Assembly: GCA_013204445.1 (NCBI GenBank)
Contig: JABMNS010000039.1
Span: 1-52,608, forward strand
Length of the DNA: 52,608 bases
Direction of reading: 5' to 3'
Origin: Sphingomonadales bacterium
Lineage (GTDB): Bacteria; Pseudomonadota; Alphaproteobacteria; Sphingomonadales; Sphingomonadaceae
The notes beneath the pieces are model-generated. The model searched no databases. It saw nothing but the letters and a program-made list of their open reading frames with translations, and was not told the origin of the DNA. A program made the translations under genes and the position numbers. Shown here piece by piece: positions 42,069-51,166 of the stretch (position 1 is the first letter of the stretch; every line of letters begins with the position of its first letter).

Positions 42069-43334
42069 CTAGTCGGATTCGCGGTCGGCCAGCGCCTGCC
42101 GACCCTGCTCCAGCGATTTCGCACCCAGCCCGATCAGCAGCGCGCCGAGCAATCCAACAGGCACGACGATAGTTAGAGACTGCCGCAATTGGGAACCATC
42201 GATTGCGAGTAGATCACTAAACGCGCCGACCGCCCACGGACCGATAACAAAGCCAAGCAAATTGACGACCAGCATGGCAAGCGCGGTGCCAGTGGCGCGC
42301 ATCCGGTCCGGAAGAATATATTGCAGGCCGGCATAAATGCCCACCGACCAACCGCCACCAAGCAGTCCGGCCGGGATCGCCCAGATTAACGCATTGTCGA
42401 TATTAGCCGCCCAAATTGCACCCAATACCGCCAGGGTAGCGGACATCAGCGCCAGAGCCGATAGCATGAGAGACCGCCCGTAGCCTTTTTTCGATAGCCA
42501 GTCGGCCAATACACCAAAGCCCAATGCGCCGATCATGTCCGGGAGCGTGAAGGCAGCACCGAAAGCACTCCCCGCTGCAATCAGGGACATTTCGTATACA
42601 CGGGAAAACAGCGTTGGTCCCCAGAAACCGAAAGCAATTCCGGACATCACGCCAAGTCCCATGCCGAACGTCATGTAACGATAGCTGGGTATCCTGACGA
42701 GACGGGCAAACGAGGAGGCCAGCGGTAAAGCCACCCCCTGCGTCTCGTCACGCGCCGGTTCGCGGATAATGAACCAGGCCAATGCGACCACCACAAATCC
42801 GCTGGCGCCCATGACCTTGAACGCCAGTCGCCAGTCGTCAAAGGAGGCAATCTGGGGCCCCGCGCTATATCCGAGAATTTGCCCGAGATAGATCGAGAGT
42901 GCCATAACCGCAAAAGCCTTGCCACGTTGTTCGGGCCGGAAATAGGCGGCGATGAGCGAGAAAGCGGGTGCCTGAAATGCTGCCTCGCCGACGCCCACAC
43001 CCACGCGCGCCGCGGCAAGCGAATACTGGCTGTCGGCTAATCCGGATAGCACCGTGAAAATGCTCCAGATGACACAGCCCGCGCAGATGATATTGATCCG
43101 CGAATGGCGGTCTGCATAAAAAGCGATCGGGATAGCGAGAATGGAATAGAAAACGGCAAATGCCGGACCCAATAAAAGGCCCATGAAACCGTCAGAGACA
43201 CTGAATTCTGCCTTGATCGGTTCGACAAGACCCGCCAGCAAATAGCGATCACCATAGTTGAAGATCGAAATACCAAGCAGCAGCACCAGCACCAGCCATT
43301 TGTTTGTCGTTCGAGTTTTGGGAACGGCTTCCAT
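42069..43334 (-). CDS. Major facilitator superfamily transporter
   Basis: A 421-residue inner-membrane transporter with about 12 hydrophobic helices. Motif A-like FYADRHSR follows helix 2, and GVGVGEAAFQAP and FRPEQRGKAFAV are the Spinster-like signature. It probably moves an organic acid or pathway intermediate across the inner membrane. It is the last gene of a Rieske-amidohydrolase-SDR-MFS operon; ATG 43334 overlaps the SDR stop by one base (TGATG). Confidence 0.93.
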   Translation of the reverse strand: MEAVPKTRTTNKWLVLVLLLGISIFNYGDRYLLAGLVEPIKAEFSVSDGFMGLLLGPAFAVFYSILAIPIAFYADRHSRINIICAGCVIWSIFTVLSGLADSQYSLAAARVGVGVGEAAFQAPAFSLIAAYFRPEQRGKAFAVMALSIYLGQILGYSAGPQIASFDDWRLAFKVMGASGFVVVALAWFIIREPARDETQGVALPLASSFARLVRIPSYRYMTFGMGLGVMSGIAFGFWGPTLFSRVYEMSLIAAGSAFGAAFTLPDMIGALGFGVLADWLSKKGYGRSLMLSALALMSATLAVLGAIWAANIDNALIWAIPAGLLGGGWSVGIYAGLQYILPDRMRATGTALAMLVVNLLGFVIGPWAVGAFSDLLAIDGSQLRQSLTIVVPVGLLGALLIGLGAKSLEQGRQALADRESD

Positions 43335-44092
43335 CAATCGCGCATCTGCATGCCGCCATTGACGTGCCAGACCTGACCATTGACCCATGCACCATCTTCG
43401 GATGCGAGAAAGGCAATAGCGGCAGCAATGTCATCGGGATCACCAAGCCGGGTATGCGGCATTCGTTTCAATGCACTCTCGACCTGTTCATCGGTCATGT
43501 GAATTTTGACAGCTTCGGTGAGCACAACGCCTGGGCAAATGACATTAGCACGAATGCCTTTTTTCCCCCATTTACTTGCGACGTGACGAGCCAGTGCGTG
43601 AATCGCGTTTTTCGTCATCGGATAGGCAACCTGCCAAGGGCTGCCACCTGAGGCGGCCCCCGACGAGGTATAGATCATTGCACCCGATCCGCGATCCAGC
43701 ATGACCGGAAGCGCCGCCTGAGTGGCAATAAAATGGCTCTTCGCATTGATTGCGAAGCTCTTTTCGAGGGTTTCCAGCGAACAATTGAGCGCATCAATAT
43801 CGCCCTCGGTACCGCCAGCGAGATTGCTGTGATAAAAATCCAGCCCTCCAAACTCGGAAATTGCCGCATCGACAATCGACTTTTGCGATTCCACCGACGT
43901 GCCATCAAGATCAACCCCGACGGCCGTTCCGCCGTCCGCCTTGATTTCATCGGCAACCTTACGAGCCCAGTCGCCCATGATATCCCCGATAACCACCCTT
44001 GCACCTTCGCTAGCCAACCGCTTCGCCGTCGCCGCACCTATGCCGCGACCACCGCCAGCGACGATGCCAATCTTTTCCGATAATCCTCTCAT
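43334..44092 (-). CDS. SDR-family oxidoreductase
   Basis: A 252-residue SDR. AGGGRGIG replaces the usual TGxxxGIG start, NNAG is changed to SNLAG, but the catalytic serine (YTSSGAASG) and YPMTK are present. It is likely NAD-dependent given the D in VVIGDIM. Coupled by ATGA to the amidohydrolase and TGATG to the MFS gene. It may oxidise a hydroxyl made by the operon's Rieske enzyme. Confidence 0.9.
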   Translation of the reverse strand: MRGLSEKIGIVAGGGRGIGAATAKRLASEGARVVIGDIMGDWARKVADEIKADGGTAVGVDLDGTSVESQKSIVDAAISEFGGLDFYHSNLAGGTEGDIDALNCSLETLEKSFAINAKSHFIATQAALPVMLDRGSGAMIYTSSGAASGGSPWQVAYPMTKNAIHALARHVASKWGKKGIRANVICPGVVLTEAVKIHMTDEQVESALKRMPHTRLGDPDDIAAAIAFLASEDGAWVNGQVWHVNGGMQMRD

Positions 44093-45777
44093 TCCACACG
44101 CTCCGTTTCTAAGGTTGGCAGAGAACCATGCACGAACACACCATCCTTGATCGTCGCCACCACTTTGATCTTGTCAATTTCCGCCGGATCGACGGTGAAC
44201 GGATTGCGATCCAATATCACCAGATCGGCGCGTTTCCCTACTGCAATGCTGCCCTTGCTGTCGTCCTCGTGGATTTGCCACGCGGCATTGATCGTTACCT
44301 GCTGCAACGCACGATATGGGGAGATGCGCTCAAGCGGTCCCAATATGTCACCGCTGCGCGTGCGCCGGTTCACCGATGACCAGACCAGCCGCATGATGTC
44401 GGTCGGCACCACCGGCGAATCATTGTGCGCGGTTGGACGCAGGCCGATGGCCCATGCACTGGCCTGCGGCGAAATAAAATCTGCCCGCTTGGATCCCAAC
44501 GAAACTTCGCGGTGCCAGTCTCCCCAGAAAAATGTGTGATTGGCAAAAAAGCTCGGCTGGATATCAAGCTCCGCCATGGCTGCAAGTTGCTCAGGACGAA
44601 CCACCTGATTATGGATGGCAATCGTGCGTTTACCGGAAAGTCCGTTGCCTCGCACGCCATCAATCAATGCCTGCGCCGCCGCATCCCCATTGACATGGGC
44701 GAACAACTGCCAGCCATTGTCGGCCACCCATTTCAATTTGGCGGTCAGGGTTTCCGGACTCATCAGGCCATATCCATGGTAGTCCGGGCCTTGTCCTTCA
44801 GGCGGCACCGGTACCGGATCGCGCAACCATGCCGTGCGCCCTTGCGGACTGCCGTCGAGTACCAGTTTGATACCGCCGATGCGGATGTGGCCTTTGGAAG
44901 GCTTGCCGACCAGGGCCTGAATCTCTTCAGGCCAATCGCTTTCACCGGCGATCAACACAACGATATCGATCGGCAGCTTGTTTTGATCATTCGCAATCGC
45001 AAGAGTGGCCCAATTTTCGGGCATCACGCGGCCGTCCTGTGCGGTGGTAATTCCGCTGGCTGCGTAAATTTTCGCCCCCGCCAACAGTCCGGGCAGACTG
45101 GCCTCGGGTGATCTTGGCGCCAGCATCTTGAGGTTTTCGAACCATGCGGTTTCTTCAAGAACCCCGTTGGGCGTCTTGCCATCGTCCTCGCGGCGGATCA
45201 CGCCACCGACCGGATTGGGCGTATCGGCAGTAATTCCGACCAGCTTGAGCATCGCGCTGTTCATCACACCCAGATGTCCGCTGGCATGGGTGATCATGAT
45301 CGGTGTGGTAGCGGATACCGCATCAAGTTCCTGCCGGGTCGGGTGCCGGCGCTCGTCGATCAACGAGTCATCATAGCCCCAGCCAATGATGATCGGCATT
45401 CCCTCTGGTCGTTTATAGTTTCTCAACGTGTCCTGAAGGGCCCCGATTTTGCTCACGCCACCGACCGGTGGCGGCGACAGATTGGCGAGGCCCGCAGTCA
45501 TTCCAACGGCAGAAACATGGCCGTGCGCATCAATGAAGCCGGGCAACATTGTCCGCCCCGCCAGATCAACTTGCTTGGCCTTCTTGCCCGCTTTTTTGTT
45601 GACTGCTGCCGCCGTACCGACGGCAATTATCTTGCCATCATCCACAGCGACCGCTTCGACAGTCTGCGCCTCGTCACCGGCCATCGTGATGATCGGGCCG
45701 CCCTTATAGACGGTAACTTCGGCGGAGCCGGTGGAGGCGAACAGAAATGCCGCGATCAGAAATGTGAAATGTTTCAT
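44089..45777 (-). CDS. Exported amidohydrolase family 3 (YtcJ-like) protein
   Basis: A 562-residue amidohydrolase with a signal peptide (MKHFTFLIAAFLFASTGSAE), so probably periplasmic. PGFIDAHGHV carries the first metal histidines, GGIKLVLDGSPQGRT is the YtcJ-type region, AHVNGDAAAQALID and AIHNQVV follow, and TAHNDSPVVP carries the late aspartate. The exported form is notable beside cytoplasmic Rieske, SDR and MFS genes. It may process the substrate before import. The start at 45777 overlaps the Rieske stop (ATGA). Confidence 0.92.
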   Translation of the reverse strand: MKHFTFLIAAFLFASTGSAEVTVYKGGPIITMAGDEAQTVEAVAVDDGKIIAVGTAAAVNKKAGKKAKQVDLAGRTMLPGFIDAHGHVSAVGMTAGLANLSPPPVGGVSKIGALQDTLRNYKRPEGMPIIIGWGYDDSLIDERRHPTRQELDAVSATTPIMITHASGHLGVMNSAMLKLVGITADTPNPVGGVIRREDDGKTPNGVLEETAWFENLKMLAPRSPEASLPGLLAGAKIYAASGITTAQDGRVMPENWATLAIANDQNKLPIDIVVLIAGESDWPEEIQALVGKPSKGHIRIGGIKLVLDGSPQGRTAWLRDPVPVPPEGQGPDYHGYGLMSPETLTAKLKWVADNGWQLFAHVNGDAAAQALIDGVRGNGLSGKRTIAIHNQVVRPEQLAAMAELDIQPSFFANHTFFWGDWHREVSLGSKRADFISPQASAWAIGLRPTAHNDSPVVPTDIMRLVWSSVNRRTRSGDILGPLERISPYRALQQVTINAAWQIHEDDSKGSIAVGKRADLVILDRNPFTVDPAEIDKIKVVATIKDGVFVHGSLPTLETERVE

Positions 45778-46862
45778 GCGTCAGGCTCGACATAAAATTG
45801 CGCATAATGTTTGCGGAATTTGGCAATCGGTCCGTCACCGGCACAAATCATCGCATCGGGCATATATTTCTGCCGGTCCCAGACTACTTTATCCTGATCA
45901 AATTGTTTGCAGATATCCTTAATGATCGCCCGTGCAATTCCGGCCATTGGTCCCTCGGCCTGTTTCTTCGGCTGGGAGAAACAAAAGCGCGCATGCACAT
46001 GATCTTTTCCGATCGGCGTGATGCAGGCGATCAGTAGCGTTTCAGAAATGCCAGTAAAACGTGTCCAGCTTTGGCCGGGGCCGATATTCTTGAACGCAAT
46101 CCCGCCGTCCACTTCGCCCCTCGGTGTACCCATTTTCATTTTGAGGCTGGCCGAGCGCCAATGGTCGCCCCACTCGAATTCATAATCGGGCATCGAAGCC
46201 GCGCCGTGAATATATTTGAAGTGCGCGGCATCGACACCGTTCTCCGCCATGTTCTGAAGACTTCCGTAGACATTCCATTCGGTGATGTCGAAATCGGTCC
46301 AGTCCTCGCTGGTTGCTTCGGGCACATGCTCCACTTCCCATTCGGGCGCAGCGCCACCGGGATGATACCAGAACCAGATCCAGCGATTGGCTTCACTGAC
46401 CGGCCACTGTTTTTCGCAAGGGCGTTTCACCTGCGGCGGGATAGATTTTGAATAAGGAATGCTTTCGACCACGCCTTCGCCATTATAGCTCCAGGCATGA
46501 AACGGGCATTCAAGGTTATTGCCTTCGACCCGGCCGCCATAACCCATATGCGCACCGAGATGGCGGCAATAGGCATCGAGCATCCGGACATTGCCATCTT
46601 TGCCGCGCCAGATCACCAGATCTGTGGAAAAATAGCGTAAAGGTTTGACCTCGCCGATGGCCAGATCGGACGATAGCATCGCCGGATACCAGCCATAGGC
46701 AAAGGGCATGTCAAGATTCCGGTCAGCGACGGGCGCGCGATTGATCACCTCTGCCATGCGCCATTCGAGCAACTCTTCCCTGCTCATTTTTTCCAGCACC
46801 TGCCAGACAGCAACCGGCGCGGTGCGCGCATCGCCTGCCGGACCATGATCAGAACCAGCCAT
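45774..46862 (-). CDS. Rieske non-heme iron oxygenase 3
   Basis: A 362-residue terminal oxygenase. CRHLGAH and CPFHAW bind the [2Fe-2S] cluster; AENGVDAAHFKYIHG holds the bridging aspartate and iron histidines. The C-terminal MICAGDGPIAKFRKHYAQFY matches the KshA-like group and the first Rieske enzyme (17328). An N-terminal extension of about 45 residues precedes the Rieske domain. A strong AAGGAG lies before the ATG. It leads the operon with exported amidohydrolase, SDR and transporter. Confidence 0.93.
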   Translation of the reverse strand: MAGSDHGPAGDARTAPVAVWQVLEKMSREELLEWRMAEVINRAPVADRNLDMPFAYGWYPAMLSSDLAIGEVKPLRYFSTDLVIWRGKDGNVRMLDAYCRHLGAHMGYGGRVEGNNLECPFHAWSYNGEGVVESIPYSKSIPPQVKRPCEKQWPVSEANRWIWFWYHPGGAAPEWEVEHVPEATSEDWTDFDITEWNVYGSLQNMAENGVDAAHFKYIHGAASMPDYEFEWGDHWRSASLKMKMGTPRGEVDGGIAFKNIGPGQSWTRFTGISETLLIACITPIGKDHVHARFCFSQPKKQAEGPMAGIARAIIKDICKQFDQDKVVWDRQKYMPDAMICAGDGPIAKFRKHYAQFYVEPDA

Positions 46863-46975
46863 ATTTCATCTCCTTCAAATTTCATCCACCTGAGGGTGGC
46901 TTCCGGTTGCTGGGGTTGTCTCAGCACACCGGTTGATGGTCAGATAAGGAGCAGACTTCCCAGCCCCCATTCAAC

Positions 46976-47842
46976 TTACAGTCCGAAGACCTTTATCGCA
47001 TTTTCGCGTAGGAATTTTGGCCAGACTTCATCTTTGAAAGGCACGTTCGGCATGTCTCCAAAAATCCGGTCGAGGCTAAGCCCCATCGGGAAATAGCCTG
47101 CGTAAATAATTTTGTCGCTGCCCCGTGTATTCGCGTAATCAATGATCGCCTTGGGGTAATGTTTCGGAGCAAAGGCGCTGGTCGAATAATAGAGATTCGG
47201 CCATTTCAGCATCAACTTCACGGCCAGTGCCTCCCACGGTTCGGCGCCGTGGCGCATGACGACCTTCAGGTCTGGGAAGAACCAGCAGACCTCGTCGAGA
47301 TGTTCGACCTTTTGCGTTTCCATTGGAATCCGCGGTCCAGGAATACCGGCGTTCAAACAGATCGGTATGTCGAGCTCAGCCGCCGCTGTATAGAGCGGGA
47401 ACATATATTTGTGGTTGATCGCGACCTGCGGATTAGTGCCGGCAGGAAACACGCTGATCGCTTTAAGGTCCACTTCAGAATGGATGCGCTTGATGCGCTT
47501 TACTTCGTCGACGCCTTTGTTGGGATCACAGGGAAGCTCGAACGCAAAGCGGTCCGGGAATTTCGCAAGGGCGCGCCGCGAGGTTTTATTCTCATTCCAG
47601 CCGACCAGCGCTTTTTCAATGTTGAACCGGTCCATCTGGTCCACTGTCCAGCTCACATAGTCATCGGCTTTGCCGGTTTGCGGCACGTCCTTGAACATAT
47701 ATTGCGCCGGCATACTGAACTGCTTGCGGCTTTCTTGGTCCTTGAGCAAAGGCTTGAAACTCTCAAACCACTCAGAGCGATCTTCCGCTTCCGGAATGCC
47801 GAGCATGCAATCGATTACTCCAATATCAGTCGGCATAGCCAT
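46976..47842 (-). CDS. Amidohydrolase-2-fold protein without the usual metal ligands
   Basis: A 288-residue TIM-barrel protein of the amidohydrolase 2 (ACMSD-like) family by overall sequence (IDCMLG start, YVSWTVDQMDRFNIEKALVG, LKAISVFPAG, LKVVMRHGAEPWE, KIIYAGYFPMGLSLDRIF). The HxH at the N-terminus is replaced by IDCMLG, and the SDxP at the end by AGYFP. So the metal site is mostly gone. It may be a metal-free enzyme, an altered activity or a binding protein. TGATG couples it to the ligase. Confidence 0.85.
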   Translation of the reverse strand: MAMPTDIGVIDCMLGIPEAEDRSEWFESFKPLLKDQESRKQFSMPAQYMFKDVPQTGKADDYVSWTVDQMDRFNIEKALVGWNENKTSRRALAKFPDRFAFELPCDPNKGVDEVKRIKRIHSEVDLKAISVFPAGTNPQVAINHKYMFPLYTAAAELDIPICLNAGIPGPRIPMETQKVEHLDEVCWFFPDLKVVMRHGAEPWEALAVKLMLKWPNLYYSTSAFAPKHYPKAIIDYANTRGSDKIIYAGYFPMGLSLDRIFGDMPNVPFKDEVWPKFLRENAIKVFGL

Positions 47843-49476
47843 CAGGCTTTTTCCTCCACCATTTCGGGCCACATCGCCCGCAGTTTCACTTTATCAACCT
47901 TGCCCACGGCGTTGCGCGGCAAAGGCCTTTCCAAAAACACCACCTTGCCAGGCGCCTTATATGTCGCAAGTTTCTCGCCGACGGTATCAATAATAGCCTG
48001 CTCGCCGATATCATCGGCCACGGCAACAGCCACCAGCAATTCACCAAGCCGGTCATCGGCAATGCCGAAAGCGGCGCATTCGGTGACCTCGGGCAGCTCG
48101 CTCATCACCCGCTCGACCTCGGCGCAGTAGATATTCTCGCCACCGGAAATCACCATGTCTTTTTTGCGATCAACGATAAAGACATAGTCCTCGTCGTCGA
48201 CATAACCGATGTCACCAGTTTTGAGCCAACCGTCGCTGTCCAATACCTCAGCGGTTGCTTGCGGATTGTTCCAATAACCCTGCATTACCATCGCGCCGCG
48301 CACGACGATCTCGCCGGCCTCGCCCCGGGGTAGCTCAACATCATCCTGTCCGACGATCTTCATATCGACCAGATTGAGCACCCGGCCGGCAGAAGACCGG
48401 TTGCGAACGAAATCCTCACCGACAGCCATCGCCACGCTGCCCGAACATTCGGTCATGCCATAACCGGTTCCCATCACCGCTTGCGGACAGATCTCCCGCA
48501 CGGCATCGAGAAGATTGACCGGCAGCGCTTGTCCGCCCGTACCGATGTTGCGCAGCGAAGATAAATCCGCATTCTCTTCTGTGGCCGAGCTCACCATATC
48601 CCAGAGCATTGTCGGGACAGCCGTAAATTGTGTGATTTGCTCGTCCTTGATCAGTTTCATCGCCCCCGCCGCATCCCAGCGCCGCATGATGACAATCTTG
48701 GTACCGGAAAACAGAGGTGAGAGAAATGCAGCCCCCAGTCCGGAAATATGGAACAGCGGATAAACTTGGAGCACCGCTTGCTGCGGCATGTTGGCGAGAA
48801 TTGCTGCGACCGGAATACCCATCTGATTAGCCATATTATGCAGCACCATCAGCCCAGATAGCTGCATCGACAACAGGCCAGTGATCAGGTTTTTGTGGCT
48901 GAGCACGGCCCCTTTCACTCGTCCGGTCGTGCCAGAAGTGAAGAGGATGACACAGGGATCGCCGGGTTTTGCGATCGGTTGTTCGCCCAGATCCACAGCC
49001 TCGGTCGGAAAATCATCCGCTTCGATAATCCGTCCGGCATAACCACCTTCGCGCAGCAACCCCGCCCGTTTTGCATCGGCAAGCACCAGACCAGCCGCTG
49101 CATCATTGACCGCCGCCACTAACTCTTCTGCAGAGCCGCGACTGTTCACAAGCGCGGCAACACCGCCCGCTCGCTGCACGGCGAGAAATCCGACCATCCA
49201 TTCGGCACGGTTGCGCATGCAGATCGCGACATGTTCGCCGCGTTTGATGTCCAATGCCGGGACCAACGCATCGCGAAGACCAAATAGTTCGGTAAAGGAA
49301 AATCGCCGGTTGCCTTCGACAATCACAGTCTTGTCACCATGCGCCTTGGCCGATTCAATCAGCATATTCAGGTCCGGTGGTGCGTTCACAAATTGCCGCA
49401 AGCCACCGCGTTCCCCTAACTCAAAAGGCGAGCCTGGACCTGTGACAGCAGCAAATACAGGATCGATATTGCTCAT
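47842..49476 (-). CDS. Acyl-CoA synthetase (AMP-forming ligase) 2
   Basis: A 544-residue ligase. LFTSGTTGRVKGAVLSH is the P-loop region, GTGYGMTECSG the adenine motif, GWLKTGDIGY and DRKKDMVISGGENIY the hinge, and PLPRNAVGKVDKVKLR holds the C-terminal lysine. A 25-residue N-terminal extension differs from ligase 1. It is second in an SDR-ligase-amidohydrolase operon, so it activates another acid of the pathway. Confidence 0.94.
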   Translation of the reverse strand: MSNIDPVFAAVTGPGSPFELGERGGLRQFVNAPPDLNMLIESAKAHGDKTVIVEGNRRFSFTELFGLRDALVPALDIKRGEHVAICMRNRAEWMVGFLAVQRAGGVAALVNSRGSAEELVAAVNDAAAGLVLADAKRAGLLREGGYAGRIIEADDFPTEAVDLGEQPIAKPGDPCVILFTSGTTGRVKGAVLSHKNLITGLLSMQLSGLMVLHNMANQMGIPVAAILANMPQQAVLQVYPLFHISGLGAAFLSPLFSGTKIVIMRRWDAAGAMKLIKDEQITQFTAVPTMLWDMVSSATEENADLSSLRNIGTGGQALPVNLLDAVREICPQAVMGTGYGMTECSGSVAMAVGEDFVRNRSSAGRVLNLVDMKIVGQDDVELPRGEAGEIVVRGAMVMQGYWNNPQATAEVLDSDGWLKTGDIGYVDDEDYVFIVDRKKDMVISGGENIYCAEVERVMSELPEVTECAAFGIADDRLGELLVAVAVADDIGEQAIIDTVGEKLATYKAPGKVVFLERPLPRNAVGKVDKVKLRAMWPEMVEEKA

Positions 49477-49482
49477 ACGAAA

Positions 49483-50355
49483 TCAATAAACCGCCGCTGG
49501 ATTTTTATCGGAAGGACTGCCCAGCATTTCACGATAGCTCGGGCGTTCGTGACCGCGATCTGTCACACCAAGTTCTTTGGCTATTTCCGCGCCGATCAGC
49601 GTGCGGCCGGATAGTTCGTCACGGTTGGGAGCCGTGTCTATTGCATCCAGAATATGTGCGGTAAATTCAGGATTTTCAGCTGTTTCAATGAAGCCTTCAT
49701 ATTGCTCGGGATTGGTTTTTTGGGCAATCAGGCTGCGCTCGGTGACCAATGGCCCCATCCAGATTGATACAGCAATAACGCCGGTATCGCGCAGATCATG
49801 TTCCATATCATGAGCAAACTTATCCAGACCCGCCTTTTGCGCCCCATAGGCAGGGCCGTGCATGTAACAACTGGCCCCGAATGATGAGCCAAAGGCGATC
49901 ACGCCGCTACCCTGTTTCACCATCATTTTGGCCGCGTGCCAGCTTGCAACATAGGCGGAGCGCAAGCCAACGTCGAGAATCCCGGCGGCCTCCAGTTCCT
50001 TTTCCCAGAACGGCTTTTTCTCGATCAGCTGGTGATGAATATGCGCGGCATTGTTGACCAGCACATCCAGCCGCCCCTGCTCTTGTTCGATTTGCTTGAA
50101 AAGCGCGGCGACCTGCTCGTCATCGCCATGATCGCACATGACGGGAATCCCCTTGCCGCCAAGATCGGTTACTTTAGCAGCCGTTTCTGCGACCGTACCG
50201 GGAAGAACCGTGCCATCCCAACCTTTGGCGTCGCCGGGCGTTACAGTGCGCCCAGTGACATAAACGGTATAGTCGAGTTCACCAAAGCCGCGCGCTATTC
50301 CTGCACCCGCACCCCGGCTAGCTCCGGTTACCAATACAACTTTGCCATCAGCCAT
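49483..50355 (-). CDS. SDR-family oxidoreductase (DHRS1-like)
   Basis: A 290-residue SDR. TGASRGAGAGIA is an atypical cofactor motif, VTGRT after beta-2 favours NADP, NNAAH replaces NNAG, the serine is in GSSFGAS, and YGAQK provides Tyr and Lys. The sequence from GRTVTPGDAKGWDG is like the human DHRS1 group. It leads the operon with ligase 2, 6 bases apart. A GGGAG site precedes ATG 50355. Confidence 0.9.
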   Translation of the reverse strand: MADGKVVLVTGASRGAGAGIARGFGELDYTVYVTGRTVTPGDAKGWDGTVLPGTVAETAAKVTDLGGKGIPVMCDHGDDEQVAALFKQIEQEQGRLDVLVNNAAHIHHQLIEKKPFWEKELEAAGILDVGLRSAYVASWHAAKMMVKQGSGVIAFGSSFGASCYMHGPAYGAQKAGLDKFAHDMEHDLRDTGVIAVSIWMGPLVTERSLIAQKTNPEQYEGFIETAENPEFTAHILDAIDTAPNRDELSGRTLIGAEIAKELGVTDRGHERPSYREMLGSPSDKNPAAVY

Positions 50356-50437
50356 GATCCCATTCTCCCGATTCGGCGCATTTATACTATCTTATATACG
50401 AATAACCTAGATTTGCGGAATTGAAAGTGATTTTTAT

Positions 50438-50451
50438 TACGCAAATCGTTA
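50438..50451. promoter_or_regulatory. TACGCA-type site upstream of SDR-ligase operon
   Basis: TACGCAAATCGTTA matches the first nine bases of the 39394 palindrome and retains a degenerate right arm. It lies 83 bases upstream of ATG 50355. GATTTGCGG at 50410-50418 may be another half-site. Confidence 0.45.
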
Positions 50452-50473
50452 ATTCACGTACCTGGCTCCCCAA

Positions 50474-51157
50474 TTATGCGAAATCATATTGGCTCGTCGG
50501 AAACACATCAATGCTGCCTGGCGCAATGAAGCGGGCGCAGCTTTCCATCATCGTTGCCAGATTACGATCGAATTTTTCCTGGTCACCAACCGCATCAAAA
50601 AACACCAGTGGATCGGTCAATGCTTCGATCGGAAAGCACTCCTCGACAATTCCGACATAAGGCGGAGCGCCTTTGGTGAGTGGTTCAACGACCAGATTCT
50701 GAACATATTCAAAATTGGACTGCGTATCGATCGCGACCTGTGTGTGATAATCGCGCCAGACCGCACGCCAGGCCTGCCAGTCCATTCCGGGCGGCAATGT
50801 CAGCAAGGCGATCTGGGCAAAACCGTCGGTGCGCTTGCCGGTCGCGACGGGATATTGTGGATTCTTGATGATCTGCGATTCTGCCACCAGCCAGCTGTAG
50901 AAATGGTCGCAATATTCATTAATGATTGCGTCAAAAGCGTCACGGAAGATCGCATTTGACGACGGCACCCAAAATTGCATGGCCGCGCTTGGCAAGAGTT
51001 CGCCCCGACTTTGGATCAAGCCAGCCCCGGCCGCCACGGCCTCATCCCGCACATTGATTCGGATACTGGTTGCACCGGCTGCGACGAGCTTAGGGACAGC
51101 GCCTGCCAGAAGTTTTTCGGGTTCAGAACCCCATAATGCACAGAATATCTTTTCCAT
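50474..51157 (-). CDS. EthD-like dimeric alpha-beta barrel protein
   Basis: A 227-residue protein. Residues about 135-215 (WRDYHTQVAIDTQSNFEYVQ, EECFPIEAL, FFDAVGDQEK, MMESCARFI) fit an EthD/Dabb-type small ferredoxin-like fold that often acts in ether, polyketide or oxygenase-linked steps. The N-terminal half repeats a similar pattern weakly. The reaction is unknown. It follows an SDR by 9 bases; the pair is a two-gene operon. Confidence 0.8.
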   Translation of the reverse strand: MEKIFCALWGSEPEKLLAGAVPKLVAAGATSIRINVRDEAVAAGAGLIQSRGELLPSAAMQFWVPSSNAIFRDAFDAIINEYCDHFYSWLVAESQIIKNPQYPVATGKRTDGFAQIALLTLPPGMDWQAWRAVWRDYHTQVAIDTQSNFEYVQNLVVEPLTKGAPPYVGIVEECFPIEALTDPLVFFDAVGDQEKFDRNLATMMESCARFIAPGSIDVFPTSQYDFA

Positions 51158-51166
51158 TTTCGCTCT

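Noticed and set aside
46886-46899. Hairpin CCACC-TGAG-GGTGG upstream of Rieske oxygenase 3
   Set aside because: The stem is only 5 bp with no T-run, too weak to call a terminator or riboregulator.
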